Positions 24,943 to 34,461 of a stretch of 64,000 bases of DNA are shown piece after piece. How positions within the stretch are numbered: position 1 is the first letter of the stretch; the number at the start of each line of letters is the position of its first letter. Source of the DNA: an uncultured Bacilli bacterium (GTDB lineage: Bacteria > Bacillota_I > Bacilli_A > RF39 > UBA660); NCBI GenBank assembly GCA_934086145.1, contig CAKOHV010000004.1, positions 1 through 64,000 on the forward strand, in the 5' to 3' direction. The position numbers were made by a program, and so were the translations under genes. A model generated the notes under the pieces. The model saw only the letters and a list, made by a program, of their open reading frames with translations, ran no database searches and was not told the DNA's origin.

Positions 24943-27159
24943 CTATTTCTTAAATATTTTTTTACCAATTTTCCAAATAGGAGATTTAACGAAAGCCCTC
25001 CAAGCGGGATATTTCCATAATTTATCTTTGTCAATATTGAAGAACTTATCATTAAAGCCAGGATAATGTTCAACACAATAGTTATATACAAGCCATTGAT
25101 ATTCATCAAATAAATATTCCATATATAATTTATACACACTAAGTGCAAGTGATTCAGGAATAATACAATTAGAAGCCTCCAAAGTATCAAATATATTATC
25201 AAATTTTTCAACCATGTTATCCACTGTAAAACCATTTAATATTTTCTTTCTTGAATTTTTCTTTAACTTATCAAGATTATCCAATACACAAATTACAGCG
25301 CTTTTATAATCAATAAGTTCTTGTTTTTCTTCTTCATTAGTTAAATTTTCTTTATAATTAACAATTTTACCTACTGTATCATCAATAAGTTCTTTTTGAC
25401 CACCAACATCCGAAGAAACAACAGGCACCGCCATAGACAATGATTCATAAGAAGTTAACGCCAAACCTTCTAACCTCGAACAATTAAATGTTAAATCGCT
25501 AATTGAGTATACCTCAGCCGAATTTTTAACCATACCAAGCATTATGAACTTGTCGCTTATTCCTTTAGACTCAATCAATTTTTTAACATCATTAAATAAT
25601 GGTCCATCTCCTGCTATAATAAAAGCCAAATCACTACGTTCTTTCAATAACAAATCAGCAACATTTACAAATAACTCAGGTCTTTTTTCTTCGCTTAATC
25701 TAGCAATAAAAGTAATAACTTTTTCATCAGCTGAAATACCATATTTTTTTTTCAATTCATCCCTATCAAATTTAGAAGGATCATATTTATCAGAATCAGT
25801 TCCAATATAAATTGTATCAACATGTTTAATACCAAACATATCTTTTAATTGGCTAGCAGTAAATTTGTTACAAGCATAAGTATGATCAATACATTCCTCA
25901 AAATCTTTTGAATATCTTCCAAAAGATCCTCTAGGATCTTTTAAATCTACCGAATGAATATAATCTACTATCTTGATATTAGGATAAACTGCTTTAATAT
26001 GCGGCAACATTGCATAACCATATGTACTATTAGAGTTAAATACAATATCAACATTTCTAGATTTAATTAAATATTCAACAAATTGAAGATAATCTTTTCT
26101 CTCTAAGAAGGTAGACATGTCATAACACTCATTAGAGCTCTCTACAAATTGTTGTCTCAATGGATTATCACTAGGGAAAGTAGTTAAAACAATCGCATTA
26201 TATTTATCTTTATCTAATCTCTTTATTAATTCTAAATTAAATAAATCAGCTCCACCGACTACCATCCACGGAAAAATGTACAAAATAGTTTTCTTATCTG
26301 TTTTCTTATACATTGGTAAAACAAAATCTTTCCAATTATCAACATTGAAATTATCAGGAGTTATATTTTTTTCACCACGACTTGGAAATTGATAAACTTC
26401 TGCATTATTAGATACTTTTTTAGCAGTCTCATTAACATATTTCATAGCATTATTATGATTTTTTTTAGCCCTCGATAACTCTCCAGAATTACTTATTCTA
26501 TACCAAAACAAAGGCGCATTAATTCTTACCGGTTTCTTTCCAGCTTCGAATAGTTTCAACCATAAATTCCAATCTTCATACATTGATTTTTCTTTAATTC
26601 CAAAGCAACCTACTTGTATAAGATCATCTTTTCTTACAAGCGAAGCAATACCTATAACATTTTCCTTTTTTTCTCCTCTTGCTGATAAATATCTATCCCA
26701 AATAAATTCATTACCACCAAAATTAGTCATGGCAGTATATGACCAAGAAGCATCAGGATGAGTTTCCAAAGCCCAAAATAAACATTCGATCATATTATTT
26801 TCCATTAAATCATCACAATCAATAAAGAAAATATATTTACTTTCTTTAGAAGCTTTACTGATACCAAAATCACGAGCAACTGATGGTCCACCATTTTCTT
26901 TATGAAAAACTTTAATTCTTTTATCAAGCTTAGCCACACGCTCTAACTCTTTTAGTGAATCTTTATCCTTTGAGCCATCATCAACAATTATCCACTCAAA
27001 ATATGGATATGTTTGATTAAAAATACAATTAGCAGTTTCTTGTAAAGTAACCCCACCATTATAAAATGGAGTTACTATAGAAATAACCACTTTTTTTTCA
27101 TCGATTAATTTTCCATACTCCCTTTTTTCTCTTCCAGGTAACAACTTATAATCTATCAT
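24943..27159 (-). CDS. Bifunctional GT2-GT4 glycosyltransferase
   Basis: Two catalytic modules lie in 738 residues. Residues about 20-250 are GT2 (VISIVTPFYNGGVTLQETA, EWIIVDDGSKD, YIFFIDCDDLMENN). Residues about 285-650 are GT4 with a Rossmann pair (TILYIFPWMVVGGADLFNLE, FIARLSEEKRPELFV, FNCSRLEGLALTSYESLSMA with the EX7E motif). One chain could add two consecutive sugars. The C-terminal 80 residues are Tyr/Trp-rich and unassigned. The ATG at 27159 follows GGGAGGAAG; a longer frame reaching 27207 overlaps the permease gene and has no ribosome site. Confidence 0.92.
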   Translation of the reverse strand: MIDYKLLPGREKREYGKLIDEKKVVISIVTPFYNGGVTLQETANCIFNQTYPYFEWIIVDDGSKDKDSLKELERVAKLDKRIKVFHKENGGPSVARDFGISKASKESKYIFFIDCDDLMENNMIECLFWALETHPDASWSYTAMTNFGGNEFIWDRYLSARGEKKENVIGIASLVRKDDLIQVGCFGIKEKSMYEDWNLWLKLFEAGKKPVRINAPLFWYRISNSGELSRAKKNHNNAMKYVNETAKKVSNNAEVYQFPSRGEKNITPDNFNVDNWKDFVLPMYKKTDKKTILYIFPWMVVGGADLFNLELIKRLDKDKYNAIVLTTFPSDNPLRQQFVESSNECYDMSTFLERKDYLQFVEYLIKSRNVDIVFNSNSTYGYAMLPHIKAVYPNIKIVDYIHSVDLKDPRGSFGRYSKDFEECIDHTYACNKFTASQLKDMFGIKHVDTIYIGTDSDKYDPSKFDRDELKKKYGISADEKVITFIARLSEEKRPELFVNVADLLLKERSDLAFIIAGDGPLFNDVKKLIESKGISDKFIMLGMVKNSAEVYSISDLTFNCSRLEGLALTSYESLSMAVPVVSSDVGGQKELIDDTVGKIVNYKENLTNEEEKQELIDYKSAVICVLDNLDKLKKNSRKKILNGFTVDNMVEKFDNIFDTLEASNCIIPESLALSVYKLYMEYLFDEYQWLVYNYCVEHYPGFNDKFFNIDKDKLWKYPAWRAFVKSPIWKIGKKIFKK

Positions 27160-27190
27160 TTTAACTTCCTCCCTTAACCCACTTTTTTCT

Positions 27191-27961
27191 TTATAATTGC
27201 TCAGCAAAACCTTTTTGCAACTTATTAAATATCATATAACCAATAACACATAAGATTATACCTATTATAAACAATACTCCTAAGCCACTTAAATCCGGAA
27301 CAGTTTTATCATAAAATATTGCTCTATATCCATTTATAACATAAGCCATTGGATTAAATCTCATTATCCATTGATAATCAGCAGGAATTCTCCCAGATGC
27401 ATAACATATTGGAGTTGCATAAAATAATAATTGCAAAGCTACACCTACGAAATGTGCTAAATCTCTAACATATACAGTTATAGCAGATAATAAAAATGCA
27501 AAGCCTAAAGTCACAACAAATTGTACTATTAAAATTAATGGATAAAATAATATATGCCATGAAAATCCATAACCAGTTAATAAAATAAAAGCTAAAATAA
27601 TCACAGTTGAAATAATGAAATTAACACATTCACTTGTTACAACAGATATTGGCAAAATTTCTCTTGGAAAGAAAACTTTTTTTATAATTCCACCATTTTC
27701 AATAATGGTAAAAGCAGCTTTATTAATTGCAGTCGAAAAAAACAACCAAGGAATCAAACCACAAACTAAGAAAATCACATAATTATCATCTGTTTGCATT
27801 ATTAATGGAAAAACCAATGCATAAACAGCAATTTGTAATAGAGGATTTAAAAATGACCATATTACACCTAAAAATGAATTTTTATATTTACCTCTTATTT
27901 CTTTACTTACGCTAGTTTTTAGCAATTCTCTATAATCATATAATCTTTTAAATATATTCAT
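27191..27961 (-). CDS. ABC-2 type polysaccharide exporter permease (Wzm/TagG-like)
   Basis: This 256-residue protein has six hydrophobic segments in the ABC-2 arrangement. The N-terminal interface KEIRGKYKNSFLGVIWSFLNP and the late FNPMAYVINGYRAIFYD motif are typical of O-antigen and teichoic-acid exporters. It pairs with the ATP-binding subunit 8 bp upstream. The dimer would move a polyprenyl-linked glycan across the membrane for ligation by the LCP proteins. An AGGTGAT site precedes the ATG. Confidence 0.93.
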   Translation of the reverse strand: MNIFKRLYDYRELLKTSVSKEIRGKYKNSFLGVIWSFLNPLLQIAVYALVFPLIMQTDDNYVIFLVCGLIPWLFFSTAINKAAFTIIENGGIIKKVFFPREILPISVVTSECVNFIISTVIILAFILLTGYGFSWHILFYPLILIVQFVVTLGFAFLLSAITVYVRDLAHFVGVALQLLFYATPICYASGRIPADYQWIMRFNPMAYVINGYRAIFYDKTVPDLSGLGVLFIIGIILCVIGYMIFNKLQKGFAEQL

Positions 27962-27969
27962 TTTATCAC

Positions 27970-28710
27970 CTACCTAGTAGCCTTTAGATATGCATCAACA
28001 ACTTCATCTGGTTTAGCATCCATTTTTATTTTACCATCACATAACCAAACAGCTCGATCACATAATTCTTTTACTTGCCCCATACTATGTGTAACAAAAA
28101 CCATTGTTTTTCCTTCATCACGTAATTCTTTCATTTTAGCTAGACACTTTTCTTGAAAATGTTGATCTCCTACGGATAGAATTTCATCAACTAAAAGTAT
28201 TTCGGCATCAACATTAATAGCTACTGAAAATGCAAGTCGCATGTACATTCCAGAAGAATATGTTCTAACAGGATTGTCAATGTAAGAACCAAGTTCGCTA
28301 AATTCAATAATTTTATCTAATCTTTTATCAATTTCTTTTTTTGATAAACCAAAAATTGAAGCATTAAAATAAATATTTTCGCGTCCACTAAAATCAGGAT
28401 GAAATCCTGCTCCTAGTTCTAGTAATGAAGTAAGCTTTCCTCTCGTAACAATTTTTCCTTTATTAGGGAAAATTATTTGCGTCATCAACTTAAGTAAAGT
28501 TGATTTACCACTTCCATTTGTTCCTATTAATGCCACACATTCTCCTTTTTTGACCCTTAAATCAATGCCATCAAGAACAACTCTTTTTTCTTTTTTATTT
28601 CTTGAAAACATGGAAAGAATACTTTCTTTTAAAGTATTTGATTTATCTAAATAAACATCAAAAGTTTTATAAACATTTTCACAAACAATGCTATACTCAC
28701 TCTTACCCAT
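27970..28710 (-). CDS. ABC exporter ATP-binding subunit (Wzt/TagH-like)
   Basis: This 246-residue nucleotide-binding protein has Walker A IGTNGSGKST, a signature loop YSSGMYMRLAFSVAI and Walker B ILLVDEILSVGD. It has the length of an NBD-only exporter subunit and lacks the C-terminal carbohydrate-binding domain of some Wzt proteins. Such exporters usually do not need a chain-terminal modification for recognition. It is co-transcribed with the permease downstream. Its AAGGAAGG site lies 6-8 bp from the ATG. Confidence 0.94.
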   Translation of the reverse strand: MGKSEYSIVCENVYKTFDVYLDKSNTLKESILSMFSRNKKEKRVVLDGIDLRVKKGECVALIGTNGSGKSTLLKLMTQIIFPNKGKIVTRGKLTSLLELGAGFHPDFSGRENIYFNASIFGLSKKEIDKRLDKIIEFSELGSYIDNPVRTYSSGMYMRLAFSVAINVDAEILLVDEILSVGDQHFQEKCLAKMKELRDEGKTMVFVTHSMGQVKELCDRAVWLCDGKIKMDAKPDEVVDAYLKATR

Positions 28711-28777
28711 AAATTCTACCTTCCTTTCATTATATATTATATCATTATATTAATAATAAAACGAGCAAAATAAAATC

Positions 28778-29788
28778 TCAACCAGCAAACTTCTTTATTT
28801 TTATTTTATCAATCAATTTATATACACTATATAACATCAATGAAATTAAAACTGTATAAGTTAAGTTTAAAATAAATAATAAAGCCAATTTTATAGCCCA
28901 AACCATTTCAATTCTATAACAAAAAGGTAATAATAAAGAAGAGCCTACACCTTGTGCAAAATAAAATAAAATAGCATTTTTACCTATAGTACAGATAATA
29001 TTATTTTTTACTTTATAAGTAGAATTAAAATACCACATAGTAACAATAGATAACAGAGAATACGTAAAATAAACAAAATTAAAAGCTAATTTATAATTTT
29101 GCATTAAACTAAAAGAATAGTCCGTTTTTAATAACAACATAACACAAAATAAAGATAAAGAACAAAATATAATAATAAACTTTTTGAAACTCAAATTATT
29201 ATTATAAGCATAATAGCCTAATAAATATATAATTATAAAGAATGTCATTTTTTTAAAAAATAACACGCAAGGAATTGAAATAAAATTTAAAATCAAATAA
29301 AACACTAATATCATTATAATAAACCAAATTAAATTTTTCTTGGTATTAACAATTTTATTAACACAAAAAATAAAAATAGAACTTAAAAATGAAACAAAAA
29401 AATACATAGGCATAAACCACATAGATCCACCTACAACCTGAAGTGGCATTGTATCTGAATACTTAAATAGTAAACCATTTTTAAAATTTTCAAAATTAAA
29501 ACTATTATAATCAAAATATAAAACAAATAACATGTAGATAGCAAAGAAAACAATATATTTAAAATATAATTTTGCTAAAACCTTAATTGTTTTTTTTACA
29601 CTATTTGAATAATTATACGTCATACCAGATATAAATATAAATAAAGGCACATCAATAAATAAAGATAAACTTTTTACATTTTGCGGAACATACCCTTCTC
29701 CACTCCAAAAGCAACAATGTATAAATACAATCCATATTGCCGCAAATCCCCTATAAAAATCCAAATTATAGTTTCTACTTTTTACCAT
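28778..29788 (-). CDS. Acyltransferase family 3 membrane protein
   Basis: This 336-residue protein has about ten membrane helices. It begins with the acyltransferase-3 motif NYNLDFYRGFAAIWIVFIH, where the His is the likely catalytic residue, followed by a FIDVPLFIFISGMTY helix. Such proteins O-acetylate or succinylate surface sugars, drawing on a cytoplasmic acyl donor. In this locus it probably decorates the exported glycan. The ATG at 29788 has an AAGGTGG site; a longer frame to 29827 has none. Hydrophobic residues dominate, with low-GC codon use like its neighbours. Confidence 0.85.
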   Translation of the reverse strand: MVKSRNYNLDFYRGFAAIWIVFIHCCFWSGEGYVPQNVKSLSLFIDVPLFIFISGMTYNYSNSVKKTIKVLAKLYFKYIVFFAIYMLFVLYFDYNSFNFENFKNGLLFKYSDTMPLQVVGGSMWFMPMYFFVSFLSSIFIFCVNKIVNTKKNLIWFIIMILVFYLILNFISIPCVLFFKKMTFFIIIYLLGYYAYNNNLSFKKFIIIFCSLSLFCVMLLLKTDYSFSLMQNYKLAFNFVYFTYSLLSIVTMWYFNSTYKVKNNIICTIGKNAILFYFAQGVGSSLLLPFCYRIEMVWAIKLALLFILNLTYTVLISLMLYSVYKLIDKIKIKKFAG

Positions 29789-29843
29789 GCTTACCACCTT
29801 AAATACTATTAAATAATATAATACCATAAAAAGAATTTATTTT

Positions 29844-29876
29844 TAAAAAAATTACAGTTCAGTCAAAGAATTGTAA
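29844..29876 (-). terminator. Terminator of the decayed prepilin-like gene
   Basis: TTACA-n-TTC pairs with GAA-n-TGTAA (one mismatch), and seven Ts follow on the minus strand. It lies about 45 bp past the last readable codon of the pseudogene. Confidence 0.6.
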
Positions 29877-29920
29877 CTTTTAAAAGGTGCCTTGAATGAC
29901 ACTTATCCCTAGATAGTAAC

Positions 29921-31427
29921 TTAATTTGTACTTACATTAACTGTTAATTTAGATAAATTTAACTTCGTAAACAATGCTTTATCTTGATTAGTTCTTACTG
30001 TTAAATTCATTACTTGACCATTATTATTAACAAAATATTTTAAATTAGCTTTATTATTAAAACTGGACTTACTCATTTTAACAGTATTTATTTTTACTAC
30101 CAGCAAACATCGCTTCAGCAGTTGTAACACTTTTAACATCAAAATTTGGAAGTTAATAATTAGTTAAATTGCTAGTTCCAAAGAACATTCCCTCCATATA
30201 CTGAACTGCTTGAGTATTAAAATTAGAAATATCGAGAGATACTAAGCTAGTACAATTTGCAAACATTCCTTTCATATTAGTAACTCGTGCTGTATTAAAA
30301 TTTCTTAAATCTAAGGACTTAAGGCTAGTAGATGGTGAATATCCGCTACTTCCAAACATATAACTCATATTAGTCACATAAATTGTATCCAAAAATGTTA
30401 AGTTATTAATTTCTTCAACTTCCGATAAACCATCTAAAAAGTAAGAACTATCTGGATTAGCATATAAATGTCCATTACCTTCAATGTATAAATCATAATA
30501 ACCATTATAAGTTGAACTATTTTTTATATATGCTTGTACCGCTCCTTCATTTATTCCATAATCCCATTTAGCAACAGCTCCTTCGGCATCAGTTAAATGA
30601 TCTACCAATGTTATTGTTTTGATTTTTTCTGCATAGTTTGCATTTTTATAAGCATAGTTATCATTAGCAAAAGTTCTTCTAATAACTGGTGCATCTAAAC
30701 CATCTATTATATCGTTACGAATGTCATAGCCATACGGAACACGTAACGTCGTATAGTAATAATTATTCGTTGTTTCTTGCATTGTCTCTTTATTAGACGT
30801 CGACTTATTATAATCAAAATACTGATACGTCTTTGTTTTAGCTTTTTTTAATTCCATAACTATGCGATACCCTGATGCTTTAACGGCTTCAGATGTTGAA
30901 ACTCCCGTATAACCATCTAAGGTATATAAATAATTAACGGCACTAATTGATAAATTTTGTAAGGCTTTATTTCTTTGACAATACAATGTCTTATCAGCTA
31001 AAGAACCACTTTGTTCATCGCAAGCTATTACTTCATTAACATCATAATGCATGAAAAAGACATGATTAATATCCATACTACCTTTTAAACTTTCACAAAA
31101 TCCAGTCGAACTTGCTCAACCTGACGCTTCTGTGACACTTAAAGCATTACATCCAAATTCCACAATTGACAAAAATCGGTTGTCAGTACCAGATGTATTA
31201 GCAAATTTTGTATCAATAAACTCAGTTAAATTATTCCTTTCTAGGAAAGATAAATAATAATATGTTCAATATAAATAAATAGGGTCATCATAAAATATTC
31301 TCGTCTTGGCATTATCCAAAACCGTTGTAAAAGCTGAATATACCATTAAAAGAGTCGTTGCTAAAAACGCTATAACAACCATTGTCTAAACCAAGATAAA
31401 CCCCTTTGCCTTACTACACTTCATCAT
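29921..31427 (-). pseudogene. Decayed prepilin-like surface protein with BspA-type leucine-rich repeats
   Basis: Reading from the ATG at 31427 (GTAGGAG site 6 bp upstream), the protein begins MMKCSKAKGFILV and then meets TAG at 31386-31388. KGF(I/T)LVE is the prepilin cleavage/methylation motif, so the stop replaces the conserved Glu at +5 (GAG to TAG). A hydrophobic helix follows. TGA codons interrupt the frame at 31266-31268 and 31116-31118. A long readable stretch (31076-30153) then ends in two BspA/DUF285-type repeats (SLDLRNFNTARVTNMKGMF, SLVSLDISNFNTQAV). It stops at TAA and shifts frame before a tail at about 29921-30090. Five lesions make it non-functional. Confidence 0.85.
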
Positions 31428-31508
31428 ACATAACTCCTACACTACTTTAAGAAAAGTTTATCATAAAGAAAGCAATTGAAAGCCAACAATTGCTATTTAT
31501 CTTTACTA

Positions 31509-31715
31509 CATGAATTTTAACTTGAATTTCCGCTTTTGGGTTAAAAACAAAAATAAGTCTTAAAAACAAAAATCCCCTATAATTTTAAAGAGATATATTT
31601 TATCCTTTTTATCCCAAAATATAGACTTATTTCCGTTTCATATTTTCTTTTTCGAAAATAAGTCTTGTAATTTTAAATATTTTAATAAAAAGTGAAATTT
31701 ACGCTAAAAATTCAC
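31509..31715. mobile_element. MITE-like palindromic element, copy 1 with internal insert
   Basis: The ends read CATGAATTTT and AAAAATTCAC. The left half (31509-31561) and right half (31653-31715) match the reverse complement of the element at 51189-51290 at roughly 80-85% by eye. About 90 bp between them (31562-31652) is absent from the other copy. AAAATAAGTCTT occurs on both sides of the insert, and an inverted GACTTATTTCCG lies inside it. No reading frame is present. Confidence 0.7.
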
Positions 31716-31725
31716 CCTGTATTTC

Positions 31726-33333
31726 TTATCGTGGATAATATGTAATAGCAAATTCAATAATATTAATAAATTCTCTAATAGAAAAAAATCCAATACAAAT
31801 AATAGCCATAATTGAAACACATGCAAACACATATTTATTCTTAAAAATTTTTTTCAAAAGCAAATAAAATAATACATAAAAAGCCCAACCAAAATATAGA
31901 CTATACAATATTAATCCATTTTCAGAAGTACCCCATCCTATTATCATCAATATAATAATAGAAAATAATATCCATAATATAGAAACTTTAGAAATAAATT
32001 CTTTTCTATTAATTATAAAACTAAATAATAATACAACCAAAATAATAATACCAACATAATTAATAGAATTGAAATTAATTAATTGATAAGTTGGATACCA
32101 ACCATTATCCAACCACACAATATGCCCTGTATTTGGAATAAATAACCCCTTAATAAAAGAAGTATATTGACAAACCTTATTAAAAAAAGAAATTTTTTGA
32201 CCACCAAATTCAGATAATAAAGAAAGAAAATCAGTAATCGATAATAATTGCTGTAATTGACCACTTAATATAACTACAATCATAAAAGCAATAAAACATC
32301 TAAATACATTTCTTAAATACATTTTTAGATTATCATATTTACAAATAAATGGTAATAAAACACCAGAAGTTAATAAAGAACCTGTCGCTCCAATATATGT
32401 ATAATTAATCTTAAAATAATTATTGTTAAATAAATATATACATAGCAATAAATAAAATACAGCAATAACATATTGCTCAAGCATAAATCCAAAAATAATA
32501 AAAGGATATGAAACAAATAGCATCAAATAAAAGATAATTTTTTCTTTACCATCAATTTTCATCAATTTAGAAAGCATTATAGCAACCAAAGATAAAATAA
32601 AAAATTGCATAATGATCATAAATAATTCATATACCACATTATCCGGTATAAAAAAGAACAAATCATTCATAATATGAGGAATAATCGAAAATGGTAAAGC
32701 AAAAACACCGAATAACGGTTGTCTTATGTCATTTTCAAGACAAGCAACATTAAACCAAGTATCGTAAAAAGACAAATAACTACTATCAGAAGTATATATA
32801 ATATCGTAATTCATATGAGAACCACCATAATAAGAAACTCCAAACGCTGTTGTTTTATAATTGATAAAAAAAGATAGATAGAAAGAAATAACTAAAACTA
32901 TAAGCATAAAATATTTATCGATCTTATCAATTTTATTATATTCTTTTAATAATATTGGTTTAATCTTATTAACAATATAATTAATAATAAAAAAGATAGA
33001 AGGTAAACATAATATAAAAAATAAAACTATTATTAAATTATAATATTTGTCTAAAAAACTAATACTACTGAATCTATCGCAAAATAAATCAAAAGATATT
33101 TTAAAATATTTTAAATATAATTTATCAATATATAAAGTTAAAATACTTGTATATATTATTTTTTTTCTAGAAAGTTTATCAAACTTATATTTAAACAATA
33201 ATATAGATAAAACAATAAAAATTGAAATCATAGTAAAAATAATATTTTTTAACGAATAAGGAACTAAAACAATACTAAAAATCATCCAAGAAATAATAAT
33301 CATTATTTTTAAAAAAATTTCTTTTATTTTCAT
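31726..33333 (-). CDS. GT-C-like polytopic membrane protein
   Basis: This 535-residue protein has about thirteen hydrophobic helices. Loop features match the membrane half of the 22405-24933 protein: an acidic early loop, a QPLFGVFALPF strand-helix where the other has HPLFVILFQP, an ExY motif (MLEQYVIAV), and a late GWGTSENGLILYSLYFGW stretch. This argues for homologous GT-C type transferases that use a polyprenyl-phosphate sugar on the outer face. No family name can be given with certainty. The ATG at 33333 has a CGGAGG site at correct spacing. The MITE-like element lies just downstream. Confidence 0.65.
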   Translation of the reverse strand: MKIKEIFLKIMIIISWMIFSIVLVPYSLKNIIFTMISIFIVLSILLFKYKFDKLSRKKIIYTSILTLYIDKLYLKYFKISFDLFCDRFSSISFLDKYYNLIIVLFFILCLPSIFFIINYIVNKIKPILLKEYNKIDKIDKYFMLIVLVISFYLSFFINYKTTAFGVSYYGGSHMNYDIIYTSDSSYLSFYDTWFNVACLENDIRQPLFGVFALPFSIIPHIMNDLFFFIPDNVVYELFMIIMQFFILSLVAIMLSKLMKIDGKEKIIFYLMLFVSYPFIIFGFMLEQYVIAVFYLLLCIYLFNNNYFKINYTYIGATGSLLTSGVLLPFICKYDNLKMYLRNVFRCFIAFMIVVILSGQLQQLLSITDFLSLLSEFGGQKISFFNKVCQYTSFIKGLFIPNTGHIVWLDNGWYPTYQLINFNSINYVGIIILVVLLFSFIINRKEFISKVSILWILFSIIILMIIGWGTSENGLILYSLYFGWAFYVLFYLLLKKIFKNKYVFACVSIMAIICIGFFSIREFINIIEFAITYYPR

Positions 33334-33374
33334 AACAAACCTCCGTAAAAAAATCATACAATAATAAAAAGTTC

Positions 33375-34454
33375 TTAGCTTTTTATTATATCTAAAATTT
33401 TCTTTTTAATATTTTCATTATATAAAATATAATCAAATTTTTTTTTCAATTTAAAGCCATTATCTAAATAATTTTTCATCATTTCATAAACAGCCTCTGT
33501 CGAAAAATCACAGAACAAACCATTTTGGCCATCCAAATCTTCCCAATCGCTAACTTTCGTAGATAAAATTACTTTATTCATAATCATCGCTTCCAAGAAC
33601 ACAACAGGAAATCCTTCGTAATCACTTGCTAGTAACACCGCATCACTTATCTTATAGTAAGGATAAGGATTACTTTTACGACCTAAAAATAAAATATCAT
33701 CACTTAAATTAGCATCTTTTACTTGTTCTTTATACATTTCTGTATCCGGTCCATCGCCAATAAACAATATTTTAAACTTATATTTTTCTTTTTTTAATCT
33801 AGCACTAGCTTCTATAATTCGTGATAATTTCTTCTGGTGTTCATCATGTCTTCCAACATTAACAAATAAAGGTACACCATCTTGTTTAACATAATCAACT
33901 TTTTCCTGGGCTTTTGTTAAAATGTTTTCACCATCTATATAGTTATTGCATACCATGGCTTTATCTTCTATTCCTTCATAATGGGCACAAACATCTCTTT
34001 TATTTTCCTGAGATACAAAAACAATATTTTTAAACTTTTTAGCCATAACACCATCTAAGAAGTTAACCATTTTTTCTTTATACAAAATATAGTAATTGCC
34101 ATGCATCCACAATGCATTATTACTAGAAGCTGCTAAAGCAAGATGAGCTCCTGGTATCGAATAAGTGCAAAAAGAGCAACTAAAATCATACTTATTTTTT
34201 AATTGTGACTGCCATTTTAATAACTTCAATCTATTATATATTTTTCTTAAAATAACTATTTTATTATCACTAATCTTATATTCTAATACTTTTACTTCCT
34301 TAGGTATTTGTTCTAAAAATATTCCTTCTTTTTTTTCTAAAATTAACGTTACATCATACTTTTTATAATCTAATCTATTTAATAAATTCACTAAAGCCTT
34401 TTCAATTCCTCCCAGCCCTAAACTATATGCTGTAAATAATAATTTTTTAGCCAT
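33375..34454 (-). CDS. GT4 family glycosyltransferase
   Basis: This 359-residue GT-B enzyme has an N-terminal domain that begins LFTAYSLGLGGIEKALVNLL. Its C-terminal domain carries LFVNVGRHDEHQKKLSRIIEA, FLGRKSNPYPYYKISDAVLLASDYEGFPVVFLEAM and the EX7E retaining-transferase motif within EGFPVVFLE. It is cytosolic or membrane-peripheral. It sits 7 bp after prs, which starts the same translational run. Its closest relative here is the GT4 at 36434-37537. Donor and acceptor sugars cannot be read. Confidence 0.92.
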   Translation of the reverse strand: MAKKLLFTAYSLGLGGIEKALVNLLNRLDYKKYDVTLILEKKEGIFLEQIPKEVKVLEYKISDNKIVILRKIYNRLKLLKWQSQLKNKYDFSCSFCTYSIPGAHLALAASSNNALWMHGNYYILYKEKMVNFLDGVMAKKFKNIVFVSQENKRDVCAHYEGIEDKAMVCNNYIDGENILTKAQEKVDYVKQDGVPLFVNVGRHDEHQKKLSRIIEASARLKKEKYKFKILFIGDGPDTEMYKEQVKDANLSDDILFLGRKSNPYPYYKISDAVLLASDYEGFPVVFLEAMIMNKVILSTKVSDWEDLDGQNGLFCDFSTEAVYEMMKNYLDNGFKLKKKFDYILYNENIKKKILDIIKS

Positions 34455-34461
34455 AAAACAC

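Noticed and set aside
24927..25235. 102-codon minus-strand frame inside the GT2-GT4 gene.
   Set aside because: It overlaps a well-supported coding frame, has no SD, and the product is a hydrophobic string produced by the alternate frame.
31110..31270. In-frame TGA codons at positions where Trp would fit, suggesting the Mollicutes code in which TGA is Trp.
   Set aside because: The same frame also has TAG, TAA and a frameshift. Intact genes here use TGG for Trp, and at least one (37534-38928) ends with TGA. Decay explains it better.
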